Assembly: GCF_026626635.1 (NCBI RefSeq) | Contig: NZ_JAPNKA010000001.1 | Coordinates: forward strand, 2,790,001 to 2,854,000 | Source: Archangium lansingense | GTDB taxonomy: Bacteria; Myxococcota; Myxococcia; Myxococcales; Myxococcaceae | Direction: 5' to 3' | DNA: 64,000 bases | Shown here: positions 46,617-55,168 of the stretch, one piece after another | How the letters are laid out: each line of letters starts with the position of its first letter | How positions within the stretch are numbered: the first letter of the stretch is position 1 | The notes under the pieces: generated by a model | Databases searched by the model: none | What the model saw: the letters and a program-made list of their open reading frames with translations, nothing else | Told to the model about the DNA's origin: nothing | Position numbers and translations under genes: made by a program

Positions 46617-47783
46617 ATGGCTGCGCGGAATCGGATGGAGACGCTGTTGCTGGTGGGCGGGATGCTCGCGCTCGCGAGCGTGGGAGGTTGGAGGCTGTGG
46701 AAGTGGAGCCGCCTGGAACCCGGACCTCGCCCGGTGGAATTGCCGCGAGCGCAACCCGGAGAGGCCGGGGAAGGGGAGGTCGCCGCGGCGGAGGACCCAG
46801 GTGATCTGGGTTGGGACGAGGACCTTGGGAAGGAGGGCTATATCGTCTGGCGGCCGAGGCTGGGGCTCCAGGCACCGTGGACGGATAGCGTCCGGCCGCT
46901 CACGGGAGGAGTGAAGCTGCAGGAGGAGGAACTTCCCCACGGGCTCTGCCATCCGAGCATCGTGGAGCTCTACGTGGAGCTGTTCGTCGAGTCCCACATG
47001 GGGGAGGGAGTGATCCACGCCCTTGGAGACAACCCGAAGGTGCTCGAAGTCCTCCTTCCCATGTTCAAGAGCAGCTACTTCAAGATTCCGGAGATCGACC
47101 TCTACGGACCCCGAGACGAGAAGAAAGGAAGCAAACCCGTGTCGTCCAAGAGCAGCAAGTCGCCGGAGACGGTGGCGGTGAGCGTGAACATGAAGGTGCT
47201 GACGCTGTGCGTGGGCCTATCGGCGAGCGCATGCGCGGCGGTGCAGGTGCGTCAGGTGGACACCGAGTGGCTGGAGGACTGCCCGAAGGAGGCGCGGGTG
47301 GCCATCGAGGCACTGGGGCTGGGCACGGGCGAGCCGTACGACGTGGGGTTGGGGTCTGATTACCTTCGTCGACAGGAGACACCGCTCTTCATGAAGGAGG
47401 GCCCGCTGGTGGCGCGTTGGGAGGGCCTGCACCTGGGGCCGGACTTCCCGCGTTCGGAGCTGGGGCGGCGCATGAAGGGGGCGAAGCTCTATGGGCGGGC
47501 GAAGAGTTACGGCAACCGGATGTCCGTGCAGTTCAAGGAACTGGAGTTGGCGGATGGCCGCAAGCTTCCCATCTGCGCCATCGGGTATGACGTCTGGGGC
47601 AAGGAGCCCGGATTGGAGCGCTGGGGCCCCGGCTCCCACCCGGGCGTGAATGTCGGCAACGACGATCCAAAGATGCTGGCGGCGTTGAAGGAGCTACGGC
47701 CTGGGGAGTTCCCGGTTGTGAACACCACCATCTGGATCAGCTTCGGGATGCCCTTGCGTGCCCAGTGGTTGGCTCGGCGTTGA
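46617..47783 (+). CDS. Chimeric membrane protein: kinase-type transmembrane tail plus lipoprotein-like domain
   Basis: About 388 residues. The first helix (METLLLVGGMLALASVGGWR) resembles the single membrane helix that follows kinase domains in myxobacterial Ser/Thr kinases, but no kinase domain precedes it. A variable region of ~150 residues follows (EELPHGLCHPSIVELYVELF). At residue ~192 (ATG 47190) the frame enters a lipoprotein-type signal, MKVLTLCVGLSASACAA, then a domain related to the tail of the kinase at 19946-21844 (CPKEARVAIEALGLGTGE; DGRKLPICAI here, DGSWLPICGA there). The start is uncertain: ATG 46617 has GGAGG 10 bases before it; 46599 and 46515 are alternatives. It may be a 5'-truncated kinase gene. 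Confidence 0.6.
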   Translation: MAARNRMETLLLVGGMLALASVGGWRLWKWSRLEPGPRPVELPRAQPGEAGEGEVAAAEDPGDLGWDEDLGKEGYIVWRPRLGLQAPWTDSVRPLTGGVKLQEEELPHGLCHPSIVELYVELFVESHMGEGVIHALGDNPKVLEVLLPMFKSSYFKIPEIDLYGPRDEKKGSKPVSSKSSKSPETVAVSVNMKVLTLCVGLSASACAAVQVRQVDTEWLEDCPKEARVAIEALGLGTGEPYDVGLGSDYLRRQETPLFMKEGPLVARWEGLHLGPDFPRSELGRRMKGAKLYGRAKSYGNRMSVQFKELELADGRKLPICAIGYDVWGKEPGLERWGPGSHPGVNVGNDDPKMLAALKELRPGEFPVVNTTIWISFGMPLRAQWLARR

Positions 47784-48599
47784 GTCTGCCATGGCCGGCC
47801 AGGGGATGACCTTGGCGATGAGCTTTCGAGGTCCGTTTCTTTCACTCACTTCGACCGAGTAGGGAATGCCGTCGGCCTCGTTTTCGGGGCGCTTGACCAC
47901 GATGGAGATGTTCCCCTCGGCGTCCTGACGGGTGCCGAGCACCTGGATGCGTCCGGCGGGATTCTCGAAGCGAGCTTGATCGAAAGAGAAGGGCTCGCCG
48001 GTCGACTCGATGTGTAGGGCCACGAGCGCGAGCCGCGAAAGAGCAAAGGTGCCCCAGACCTGAAGCGTGGCTCCTCCAGTGCTCACCAGCTTGTTGTCCT
48101 GCCGGAACGAGAGCTGGCGGATGGTGCGCACGGGCTCGCGGAGCAACAGCTCCGCCGCCAGTGCGTCGAGGTCCTCGGGTTCCGAGGCGCGGCACTGTCC
48201 TCGCTGGATGTGTACCTGTACATCCATCTCGGTCTCGCCCATGACGAGCGTGAAGGCGTGTTTGACACCATCCTTCGCCACGACGGTGAGCGTGGGCTTG
48301 CGCCACTCGGGCAGGCTTCTCGAGGGGCGGAGAACGACAGCATCCTCGCCGAGCTGCTGGACGGTGACGTCTTCCGCACCGGGTCCGGAGAGGGTGGTGG
48401 CACGGATGGAGAGCTCGAACTGGAGCGTCGTCACCATGTGCTTGCGCAGGTAGATGGGGGGCGCTGGAGCATCGGCCTCCGGCGGAGCGGGGACGGTGAG
48501 TGTTCGCGTCAGCCCGGAGGCAGGAACCTGAGCGGTGGCGCTCCTGGCCAGCAAGGTGAGCGCGAGGGCGGCGGCCCGGACGGCGGTGGATGTTCGCAT
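47694..48599 (-). CDS. DUF2381-family secreted protein
   Basis: A 301-residue protein with a signal peptide (AVRAAALALTLLARSATAQ) and the family's pattern: LRKHMVTTLQFELSIRATTL, PSRSLPEWRKPTLTVVAKDG, FTLVMGETEMDVQVHIQRG, a linker with RASEPEDLDALAAELLL, and a second beta domain ending SVEVSERNGPRKLIAKVIPW. I chose ATG 48599 because the signal peptide begins there; the frame is open 8 codons upstream. Its 3' end overlaps the convergent gene by 90 bp. As at 18-22 kb, a DUF2381 gene is next to a kinase-tail-type gene. Confidence 0.8.
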   Translation of the reverse strand: MRTSTAVRAAALALTLLARSATAQVPASGLTRTLTVPAPPEADAPAPPIYLRKHMVTTLQFELSIRATTLSGPGAEDVTVQQLGEDAVVLRPSRSLPEWRKPTLTVVAKDGVKHAFTLVMGETEMDVQVHIQRGQCRASEPEDLDALAAELLLREPVRTIRQLSFRQDNKLVSTGGATLQVWGTFALSRLALVALHIESTGEPFSFDQARFENPAGRIQVLGTRQDAEGNISIVVKRPENEADGIPYSVEVSERNGPRKLIAKVIPWPAMADSTPSQPLGTQGHPEADPDGGVHNRELPRP

Positions 48600-48898
48600 G
48601 ACTCCTCCCGTAGGAACGGCCACCTTACGCCGGAAGTCATGCCAGCCTCAATCTTCGTCGTCGGTATTCATCGAGTCGGGGAGATAGTTGGTCGCCTCTG
48701 CTCAACACCCTCTCAGCGTCGCTTCGCTCCGATCACGATGACCGAGCCAGGTGATCACGAGCGGCCGATTTGGGTGAGCACGATGGCCGGAATACGCATG
48801 GAAAGAAAGTCTAGGCATTTCAGAACAGCGTCACGGAGCCCGGGCGCCGGATGGACATGGTTCCAACACGTAGGCCATGCTCCGGCCCGAGGTCTCGA

Positions 48899-51800
48899 AT
48901 GAGCAACAGCGTTGCCGACCCGGGAGGGCGAAGCTTCGATGTGTTCCTGTCCCACAACAGCCGGGACAAGAGCGCCGTCGAACTCTTGGCCCATCGCCTG
49001 AAGGAAGAAGCGAGGCTCCAGCCCTTCCTGGACAAGTGGCACCTGGTGCCGGGCGAGAGCTGGCAAGCCGAGCTGGAGAAGGCCCTGGGGGAGAGCGAGT
49101 CGGTGGCCGTCTTCTTCGGCGCCTCCGGCGTCAGCCCCTGGCATCATGCGGAGCTGCGACTGGCCCTCTCCCGCGCGGTGAGTTCGCGCGACGAGTGCCG
49201 CGTCATCCCCATCCTCCTGCCCGGCGCCAATCCCGAGGACCTTGAGGGTTTCATCTCCCAACGCACCTGGGTGGACTTCCGCTCGGGGCTGGATGATGCC
49301 GACGCCTTCAAGCGCTTGGTGGCCGGCATCAAGGGGCTGGCCCCCGCGAGCGATACCTACCGGCTCCCGGACGAGCCGGCTCCCTATCGAGGCCTGCTGC
49401 CCTTCGACAAGGCTCATGCCCGCTTCTTCTTCGGCCGTGACTCCGAAATCCAGACGGTGCTCGACAAGCTGAAGCAGCACCCCTTCGTGGCCGTGGTGGG
49501 GGCCTCGGGCGTGGGCAAGTCCTCTCTCGTGCGTGGCGGGGTCCTCCCGCGCCTGGAGGACCCCGCGGCCGGGCTCGGCCCTCGTCCGTACATCAAGACG
49601 ATGACTCCCGGGGACAGGCCCCTGCGGGCCCTTGCGGACCAGCTCGCCACGTTGGTGCCCCCCGCCGACCGGCTGCGCACCGCCGAGGACCTTGCCTGGC
49701 GCCTCGCCTCCCGGCCGGAGGCCCTCTGCGACGCGGTGCGAACCCTTACGGCCGGGCAGCCGGGCATCTTCGTGCTGGTGGTAGACCAGCTCGAGGAGCT
49801 CTTCACCCTGGCCACCGGGGAGGGGGCCTCGAAGGAAGTGGCGGCCTTCGTCTCCAATCTGCGAGACGCCGTCGAGCAGGGACGCGGCTCCCTCAAGGTC
49901 ATCGTCACCCTGCGCGCGGACTTCTTCGAGCGCTGCCTGAACATGCCCGCGCTCCGGGAGCTGATGCAGGAACATCAGGTGCTGCTGGGCTGCCTGGGCC
50001 CTGATGCCCTACGTGATGCCATCGTTCGCCCGGCCCAGGCAGTGGGGGCCTTCCTGGAGAAGGGGCTGGTGGGCACCATCCTCAAGGATGTGTCCCAGGA
50101 GCCGGGCACCCTGCCCCTACTGGAGCATGCCCTCTACGAACTGTGGCGGGCACGCAGAGGCGCTTGGCTGACGTTGTCCGCCTACGAGGCCAGCGGCGGG
50201 GTGGCGGGAGCGCTCCAGCGGCGCGCGCAGGCCTGCTACGAGGCCTTGAATCCCGAGGAGCGGGACCTGGCCCGCCAGCTCTTCCTGAGACTCACCTCTC
50301 AGGGCGAGGGCACTCCCGATACACGGCGGCGTATGGCACGCGCCGAGCTGGCCGGTGTCTCTGCCGAGCAGGTGGAGCACGTCCTGGGAGTGCTGTCGGG
50401 ACCGGAAACACGGCTCCTGGTCGCCGACGGGGACACGGTGGAAGTGGCGCACGAGGCGCTTATCCACGAGTGGCCCACGCTGCGCCAATGGCTGGACGAG
50501 GGCCGGCAGGAATGGCGGGTCCTCCGGCGGTTGACCGAGGCGGCCAACGAGTGGGACAAGCAGAAGCGGGACTCCAGCTACCTGTACACCGGCTCGCGGC
50601 TGCTGGAGGCCGAGGAGCGCTTCGCGAAGAATCCCGGGCCGTTGAACCAGCGCGAGCGCGACTTCCTGCGAGCCAGCCTGGAGCATCGAGACGCGGAGCG
50701 GCGCGAGAAGGAGGCACGCAAGCAGCAGGAGTTCGAGCGCGCACAGCAACTGGCCAGGGAGGCCGAGGCACGACGAAGGGCCGAGGCGGAACGAGCGCGC
50801 ACGGAAGCTTTGTCCGCGCGACGCCTGAAGGTGCTGGTCCTGATGCTGGCCGTGGCTGGACTTGGTATTTTCGTGCTCTGGCAACAAGCCCAGCAGGAGC
50901 GGAAGCAAGCTCAGCAGGAGAGAGATAACGCCCGCTCACGAGAACTGACAACGAAGTCACTGATGGAACTCAGGGACGATCCGCGGAAGAGTCGCCTCGA
51001 CATCGAGGAAGCCTGGCGCATCGCTCCAAATGAGGACATCGCAAAGGCTTTGTCCGCTTGGAGCAAGGAGCCAGGTCTGATGGTCTTGCGCGAGCATCGC
51101 GGCTCCGTGTTGGCAGCGGCCTTCAGCCCCGATGGCTCTCGCATCCTCACCGCCAACGAAGACTCCACGGCGCGCGTCTGGGACGCCTTCTCCGGAAAGC
51201 TTCTCCACACCCTCTCCGGTCATTCCGATGCCGTAGTGGCAGCGGCCTTCAGCCCTGACGGCTCTCGCATCCTCACCGCCAGCGGGGACAAGACGGCGCG
51301 CGTCTGGGGCGCCGTCTCCGGAAAGCTTCTCCACACCCTCTCCGGTCACGCCGACGCCGTGGTGGCAGCGGCTTTCAGCCCTGACGGCTCTCGCATCCTC
51401 ACCGCCAGCGGGGACGACGCCACGGCGCGCGTCTGGGACGCCGCCTCCGGCACGCTCCTTCACACCCTCTTCAGTCGCTCCATCTTTGTGAAGGCAGCAA
51501 CCTTCAGCCCCGACGGCTCTCGCATCGTCACCGCCAATCAAGACTCCACGGCGCGCGTCTGGGACGCCTCCTCCGGCAAGCTCCTCCACACCCTCTCCGG
51601 ACACATCGGCGCTGTGAAGGCAGCAACCTTCAGCCCCGACGGCTCTCGCATCCTCACCGCCAGCTCGGACAAGACCGCGCGCGTCTGGGGCGCCGTCTCC
51701 GGAAAGCTTCTCCACACCCTCTCCGGTCATTCCGATGCAGTAGTGGCAGTGGCCTTCAGCCCTGACGGCTCTCGCATCCTCACCGCCAGCTCGGACAAGA

Positions 51801-53158
51801 CGGCGCGCGTCTGGGACGCCGTCTCAGGCACGCTCCTCCACACCCTATCCGGTCACTCCGATGCCGTAGTGGCAGCGGCCTTCAGCCCCGATGGCTCTCG
51901 CATCCTCACCGCCAACCAAGACTCCACGGCGCGTGTTTGGGACGCCGTCTCAGGCACGCTCCTCCACACCCTCTCCGGTCACGTCGGCGCTGTGACGGCA
52001 GCGGCCTTCAGCCCCGATGGCGCTCGCGTCCTCACCGCCAGTACGGACAAGACTGCGCGCGTTTGGGATGTGGATTCTGACAAAGCCGCCACATGCCTCT
52101 TTGGTCACTCCGGTGTTGGGATGGCAGCGACCTTCAGTCCCGACGGCTCTCGCATCCTCATCGCCAGCTCGGACAGGACGGCGCGCGTCTGGGACTCCGT
52201 CTCAGGCACGCTCCTCCACACCCTCTCCGATCACTCCGCCACCGTGGTGGCAGCGACCTTCAGTCCCGACGGCTCTCGCATCCTCACCGCCAGCTTGGAC
52301 AGCACGGCGCGCGTCTGGGACGCCGCCTCCGGCAAGCGCCTCCACTTCCTCTTCGCTGACGCCCCCTTGATGGCAGCGGCCTTCAGCCCCGACGGCTCTC
52401 GCATCCTCACTGTCGGCGAGGACAGCACGACGCGCGTCTGGAACGCCGCCTCCGGCAAGCTCCTCCACATCCTCTCTGGTCACTCCCTCTATGTGTGGGC
52501 AGCGACCTTCAGTCCCGACGGCTCTCGCATCCTCACCGCCAGCTTGGACTCCACGGCGCGCGTCTGGGACGCCGCCTCCGGAAAGCTCCGCTACAGCCTC
52601 TTCGCTGACGCCTCCTTACGCGCAGCAGCCTTCAGCCCCGACGGCTCTCGCATCCTCACCGCCAGTACGGACAAGACTGCGCGCGTCTGGGACGCCGCCT
52701 CCGGCAAGCTCCTCCAAACCCTCTCTGGTCATTCCGATGCAGTAGTGGTGGCGGCCTTCAGCCCCGACGGCTCTCGCATCCTCACCGCCAGCTCGGACAA
52801 GACGGCGCGCGTCTGGGACGCCGCCTCCGGCAAGCTCCTCCACACCCTCTCCGGTCATTCCGATGCAGTAGTGGCAGCGGCCTTCAGCCCCGACGGCTCT
52901 CGCATCCTCACCGCCAGCTCGGACAAGACGGCGCGCGTCTGGGACGCCGTCTCAGGCACGCTCCTTCACACCCTCTCCGGTCACGTCGGCGCTGTGAAGG
53001 CGGCGGCCTTCAGCCCCGACGGCTCTCGCATCCTCACCACCAGCCGGGACAACACGGCGCGCGTTTGGTCATGCTGGAACTGGTCACCGATTGAGACGCA
53101 GATCGAGCTGGCCTCCCAACTAGAGGCGGGGCGACAGCCGGTCTGCACCACCAAGTAG
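48899..53158 (+). CDS. TIR-STAND-WD40 receptor-like protein (probable defence or signalling NLR-like protein)
   Basis: A 1419-residue protein with five parts. A TIR domain spans residues ~10-150 (FDVFLSHNSRDKSAVELLAH; the presumed catalytic Glu is in SPWHHAELRLAL). An nSTAND1-type NTPase follows: GLLPFDKAHARFFFGRDSEI, Walker A GASGVGKSSLVRGG near 200, Walker B LVVDQLEELFT near 295. Next come a helical part, a charged coiled coil (~595-640), a membrane helix (~643-663, VLVLMLAVAGLGIFVLW) and 16 WD40 repeats to the end. TIR proteins of this build often degrade NAD+ on activation, as in bacterial antiviral defence. ATG 48899 follows GAGG by 6 bases. The 3' end abuts IS5 debris, so the last few residues may be changed. 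Confidence 0.9.
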   Translation: MSNSVADPGGRSFDVFLSHNSRDKSAVELLAHRLKEEARLQPFLDKWHLVPGESWQAELEKALGESESVAVFFGASGVSPWHHAELRLALSRAVSSRDECRVIPILLPGANPEDLEGFISQRTWVDFRSGLDDADAFKRLVAGIKGLAPASDTYRLPDEPAPYRGLLPFDKAHARFFFGRDSEIQTVLDKLKQHPFVAVVGASGVGKSSLVRGGVLPRLEDPAAGLGPRPYIKTMTPGDRPLRALADQLATLVPPADRLRTAEDLAWRLASRPEALCDAVRTLTAGQPGIFVLVVDQLEELFTLATGEGASKEVAAFVSNLRDAVEQGRGSLKVIVTLRADFFERCLNMPALRELMQEHQVLLGCLGPDALRDAIVRPAQAVGAFLEKGLVGTILKDVSQEPGTLPLLEHALYELWRARRGAWLTLSAYEASGGVAGALQRRAQACYEALNPEERDLARQLFLRLTSQGEGTPDTRRRMARAELAGVSAEQVEHVLGVLSGPETRLLVADGDTVEVAHEALIHEWPTLRQWLDEGRQEWRVLRRLTEAANEWDKQKRDSSYLYTGSRLLEAEERFAKNPGPLNQRERDFLRASLEHRDAERREKEARKQQEFERAQQLAREAEARRRAEAERARTEALSARRLKVLVLMLAVAGLGIFVLWQQAQQERKQAQQERDNARSRELTTKSLMELRDDPRKSRLDIEEAWRIAPNEDIAKALSAWSKEPGLMVLREHRGSVLAAAFSPDGSRILTANEDSTARVWDAFSGKLLHTLSGHSDAVVAAAFSPDGSRILTASGDKTARVWGAVSGKLLHTLSGHADAVVAAAFSPDGSRILTASGDDATARVWDAASGTLLHTLFSRSIFVKAATFSPDGSRIVTANQDSTARVWDASSGKLLHTLSGHIGAVKAATFSPDGSRILTASSDKTARVWGAVSGKLLHTLSGHSDAVVAVAFSPDGSRILTASSDKTARVWDAVSGTLLHTLSGHSDAVVAAAFSPDGSRILTANQDSTARVWDAVSGTLLHTLSGHVGAVTAAAFSPDGARVLTASTDKTARVWDVDSDKAATCLFGHSGVGMAATFSPDGSRILIASSDRTARVWDSVSGTLLHTLSDHSATVVAATFSPDGSRILTASLDSTARVWDAASGKRLHFLFADAPLMAAAFSPDGSRILTVGEDSTTRVWNAASGKLLHILSGHSLYVWAATFSPDGSRILTASLDSTARVWDAASGKLRYSLFADASLRAAAFSPDGSRILTASTDKTARVWDAASGKLLQTLSGHSDAVVVAAFSPDGSRILTASSDKTARVWDAASGKLLHTLSGHSDAVVAAAFSPDGSRILTASSDKTARVWDAVSGTLLHTLSGHVGAVKAAAFSPDGSRILTTSRDNTARVWSCWNWSPIETQIELASQLEAGRQPVCTTK
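51100..53070 (+). repeat. 16 tandem WD40 repeat units (about 126 bp each)
   Basis: Each unit encodes AFSPDGSRILTASSDKTARV and a WDAASGKLLHTLSGH tail. The DNA is nearly identical from unit to unit: GACGGCTCTCGCATCCTCAC occurs in almost every one. Differences concentrate at the loop after SGH (SDAVVA, VGAVKA, LYVWA, ASLRA) and at the two residues before TARVW. Units 8-12 are the most divergent. The pattern indicates recent amplification and gene conversion. Confidence 0.92.
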
Positions 53159-53163
53159 TCCTA

Positions 53164-53240
53164 ACCACGCCAGCGTCCGCTCCACGACCCAGCGGTACTT
53201 GCCGAGCCGCTGGCTCGACTCGATGCCCTCCGGGCAATAC
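53164..53240 (-). mobile_element. IS5-family transposase remnant
   Basis: On the minus strand the DNA reads GIESSQRLGKYRWVVERTLA then WL, which is the conserved C-terminal segment (with the catalytic Glu in VVERT) of IS5-type DDE transposases. Only about 25 codons are left. Neither inverted repeat is visible. It starts six bases after the stop codon of the TIR-STAND gene. Confidence 0.75.
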
Positions 53241-53245
53241 GGGGG

Positions 53246-53481
53246 GTGCTGCCGCACTGGCGCGATGGGCTCAGTCCAACCCGTTTCATCTTCCCGCCCC
53301 CCGGCGCTTGGTGGCTCTGGTTGAGCGGCACTTCAGGGCTGCTTCACCGAAAGAGGCCCTGCACGAGGCTGTTCGCAAGAATCTGGAGATGATCCGGCAG
53401 GAAATAGAGCCTGTATCTGCACGGGATTCATCTGGAACCCGTTCCGCTGATTCTCGCGCAATGCGCACTCGCAAGAGTTGA
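53246..53481 (+). pseudogene. Unrecognised gene fragment, frameshifted
   Basis: Protein-like sequence VLPHWRDGLSPTRFIFPPP shifts frame near 53300 into RRLVALVERHFRAASPKEAL and then HEAVRKNLEMIRQEIEPVSA, ending at TGA 53481. Helical, charged composition suggests the last part of a real protein. I cannot name the family. With the IS5 piece it forms about 350 bp of debris between the TIR-STAND gene and the ABC exporter. Confidence 0.45.
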
Positions 53482-53512
53482 CCTGGACCGCGGCGTCGAG
53501 GGTCCGGATAGG

Positions 53513-55168
53513 TCACTCCCGCGTCACCGCGCGCAACACAATCTCCCTCCGCTGACCGAGCAGCCGCAGGGCCAGGGGGAGCAGCGCGCGGTACATGATG
53601 ACGTTGACCACGGCGCACAGGGCGATCATCGCCAGTGTCTGCCCATTGGGCCCGCTCTTTCCGGCGAATCGCAGGGCCCAGATGAAGGGGGCGCACCCCA
53701 CGCTCGCGGCGACGATGCCGAGCATGGAGGCGGTGAGGGGCAGCTTGTCCCGGCGCTTGAGGCTCGCGTGGAACTTCACGGGGAAGTACAGGGACAGGAA
53801 GTTGCCGGCTGCGAGCAGCACAGGGATGACAGCCAGCACGGCCGCCATGGCGCACAGGAAGTCCAGCGCCGAGCCCCTGCCGAAGTACACCCGGTAGAAC
53901 AGTCCCACCAGCAGGGCCATGCCTCCTGCCGCCGCGCCCTGCACCACGTTCTTTGCCCGCAGCACGTCTCCCAACTCCACGGGGGCCGCGATGAGCAGGG
54001 CCAGGCCGTGCCCGTCATAGGCGAACGTGTTCTGCGAGAACGTGGAGGCCATCACCACCGCGCCATAGATGCACAGGCCGCCCATCAACCAGGCATCCGC
54101 GCTCGCGCCCAGCAGGTACTCGAAGAGGGCCCGGCCTGAGGTCAGCTTCAGCAGGATGGCCAGCACGAAGGGCACGGACGCCAGCAGTCGGGCGCGCGGG
54201 TTGCGCCACAAATCCAACGCCTCGCGCACCAGCAGCGTGGTGGACACGGTGCGCGTGCGAGCGAATGGGTCGTTGTCTCCGGACTCCTTCACGGAAGGGC
54301 CGGCGCGGCCCACGTTGCGGTGGAAGCGCAGCAGCAGCGCGTAGGCGAGCCCCAATCCCATCAGGGCGAAGAACACCATGCCCACGCCATTGGCCAGGGC
54401 ATTGCGCCGGTACCCATAGGTGAGCTCCAGCAGCGCGTCCCCGAAGAAGCCCGAGGGCACTCGCCCCAGGGCAATCGTCGCGTCGACGATGATGGCCATG
54501 TCCAGCTTGTCCACGCCCCCCTCGCCCACGGCGGTCAGCCACGAGGTGTCGATGGGCGGGATGAGGGAAGCGGCCACGAGGAACAGCACGAAGCCACCGC
54601 CGATGAGCTGGGCACTGTGCTTCTCGCGCAGCACGTTGAGCACGAGGTGCAGTCCTACTCGGCTCCAGGCGGCGTTGAGCAGCGCGAAGAGCACATAGAG
54701 GAGCACCGCGAACCATTGCAGGCGCAGCGGATGCACCGAGGCGAAGCCGAGCGCCGCTCCCGTCAGGGGCGCGTAGAAGACGAGCGCGCGAGGCTCGAAG
54801 AGGCTGGCCACCGTGGAGGCGATGAGCAGCCGGAAGGGCGAGATGGGGAAGGGGGCGTAGCGGCTGAGCTCCGAGTGGTCATCCACGCCCGCGCTCATCA
54901 GCGGCCACGTCACCCACACCGCCGAGGTGACGAAGCACAGCAGGTTGAGGATGAAGAAGGGCCAGATCTCGCTCTCGGCGATGGTCCGCAGGCGCATCAG
55001 CCCGTAGAACGTGACGCCCAGGCCCCAGGCGGGGGCGCTCGACAGGAGGAAGGCGGCCACGGCCATGAGCCGGCTCTTCCCCGGCCCTTGGTTGAGCCCG
55101 ATGTCCAGGCGCAGGCCCCACAACAACCACAGGTGCCGGAAGAAGCCCGGCGTGGCGGCCCGGTTCAC
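53513..55168 (-). CDS. ABC transporter permease
   Basis: A 551-residue membrane protein with about 12 hydrophobic segments, for example FILNLLCFVTSAVWVTWPLM, WFAVLLYVLFALLNAAW, GVGMVFFALMGLGLAYALLL and AVVNVIMYRALLPLALRLL. It is the transmembrane half of an exporter of the ABC-2-like type. It overlaps the ATPase gene by 4 bp (its start ATG is inside the ATPase stop). The substrate is unknown; such two-gene exporters in myxobacteria often lack further partners. Stop codon is TGA at 53513. Confidence 0.85.
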   Translation of the reverse strand: MNRAATPGFFRHLWLLWGLRLDIGLNQGPGKSRLMAVAAFLLSSAPAWGLGVTFYGLMRLRTIAESEIWPFFILNLLCFVTSAVWVTWPLMSAGVDDHSELSRYAPFPISPFRLLIASTVASLFEPRALVFYAPLTGAALGFASVHPLRLQWFAVLLYVLFALLNAAWSRVGLHLVLNVLREKHSAQLIGGGFVLFLVAASLIPPIDTSWLTAVGEGGVDKLDMAIIVDATIALGRVPSGFFGDALLELTYGYRRNALANGVGMVFFALMGLGLAYALLLRFHRNVGRAGPSVKESGDNDPFARTRTVSTTLLVREALDLWRNPRARLLASVPFVLAILLKLTSGRALFEYLLGASADAWLMGGLCIYGAVVMASTFSQNTFAYDGHGLALLIAAPVELGDVLRAKNVVQGAAAGGMALLVGLFYRVYFGRGSALDFLCAMAAVLAVIPVLLAAGNFLSLYFPVKFHASLKRRDKLPLTASMLGIVAASVGCAPFIWALRFAGKSGPNGQTLAMIALCAVVNVIMYRALLPLALRLLGQRREIVLRAVTRE

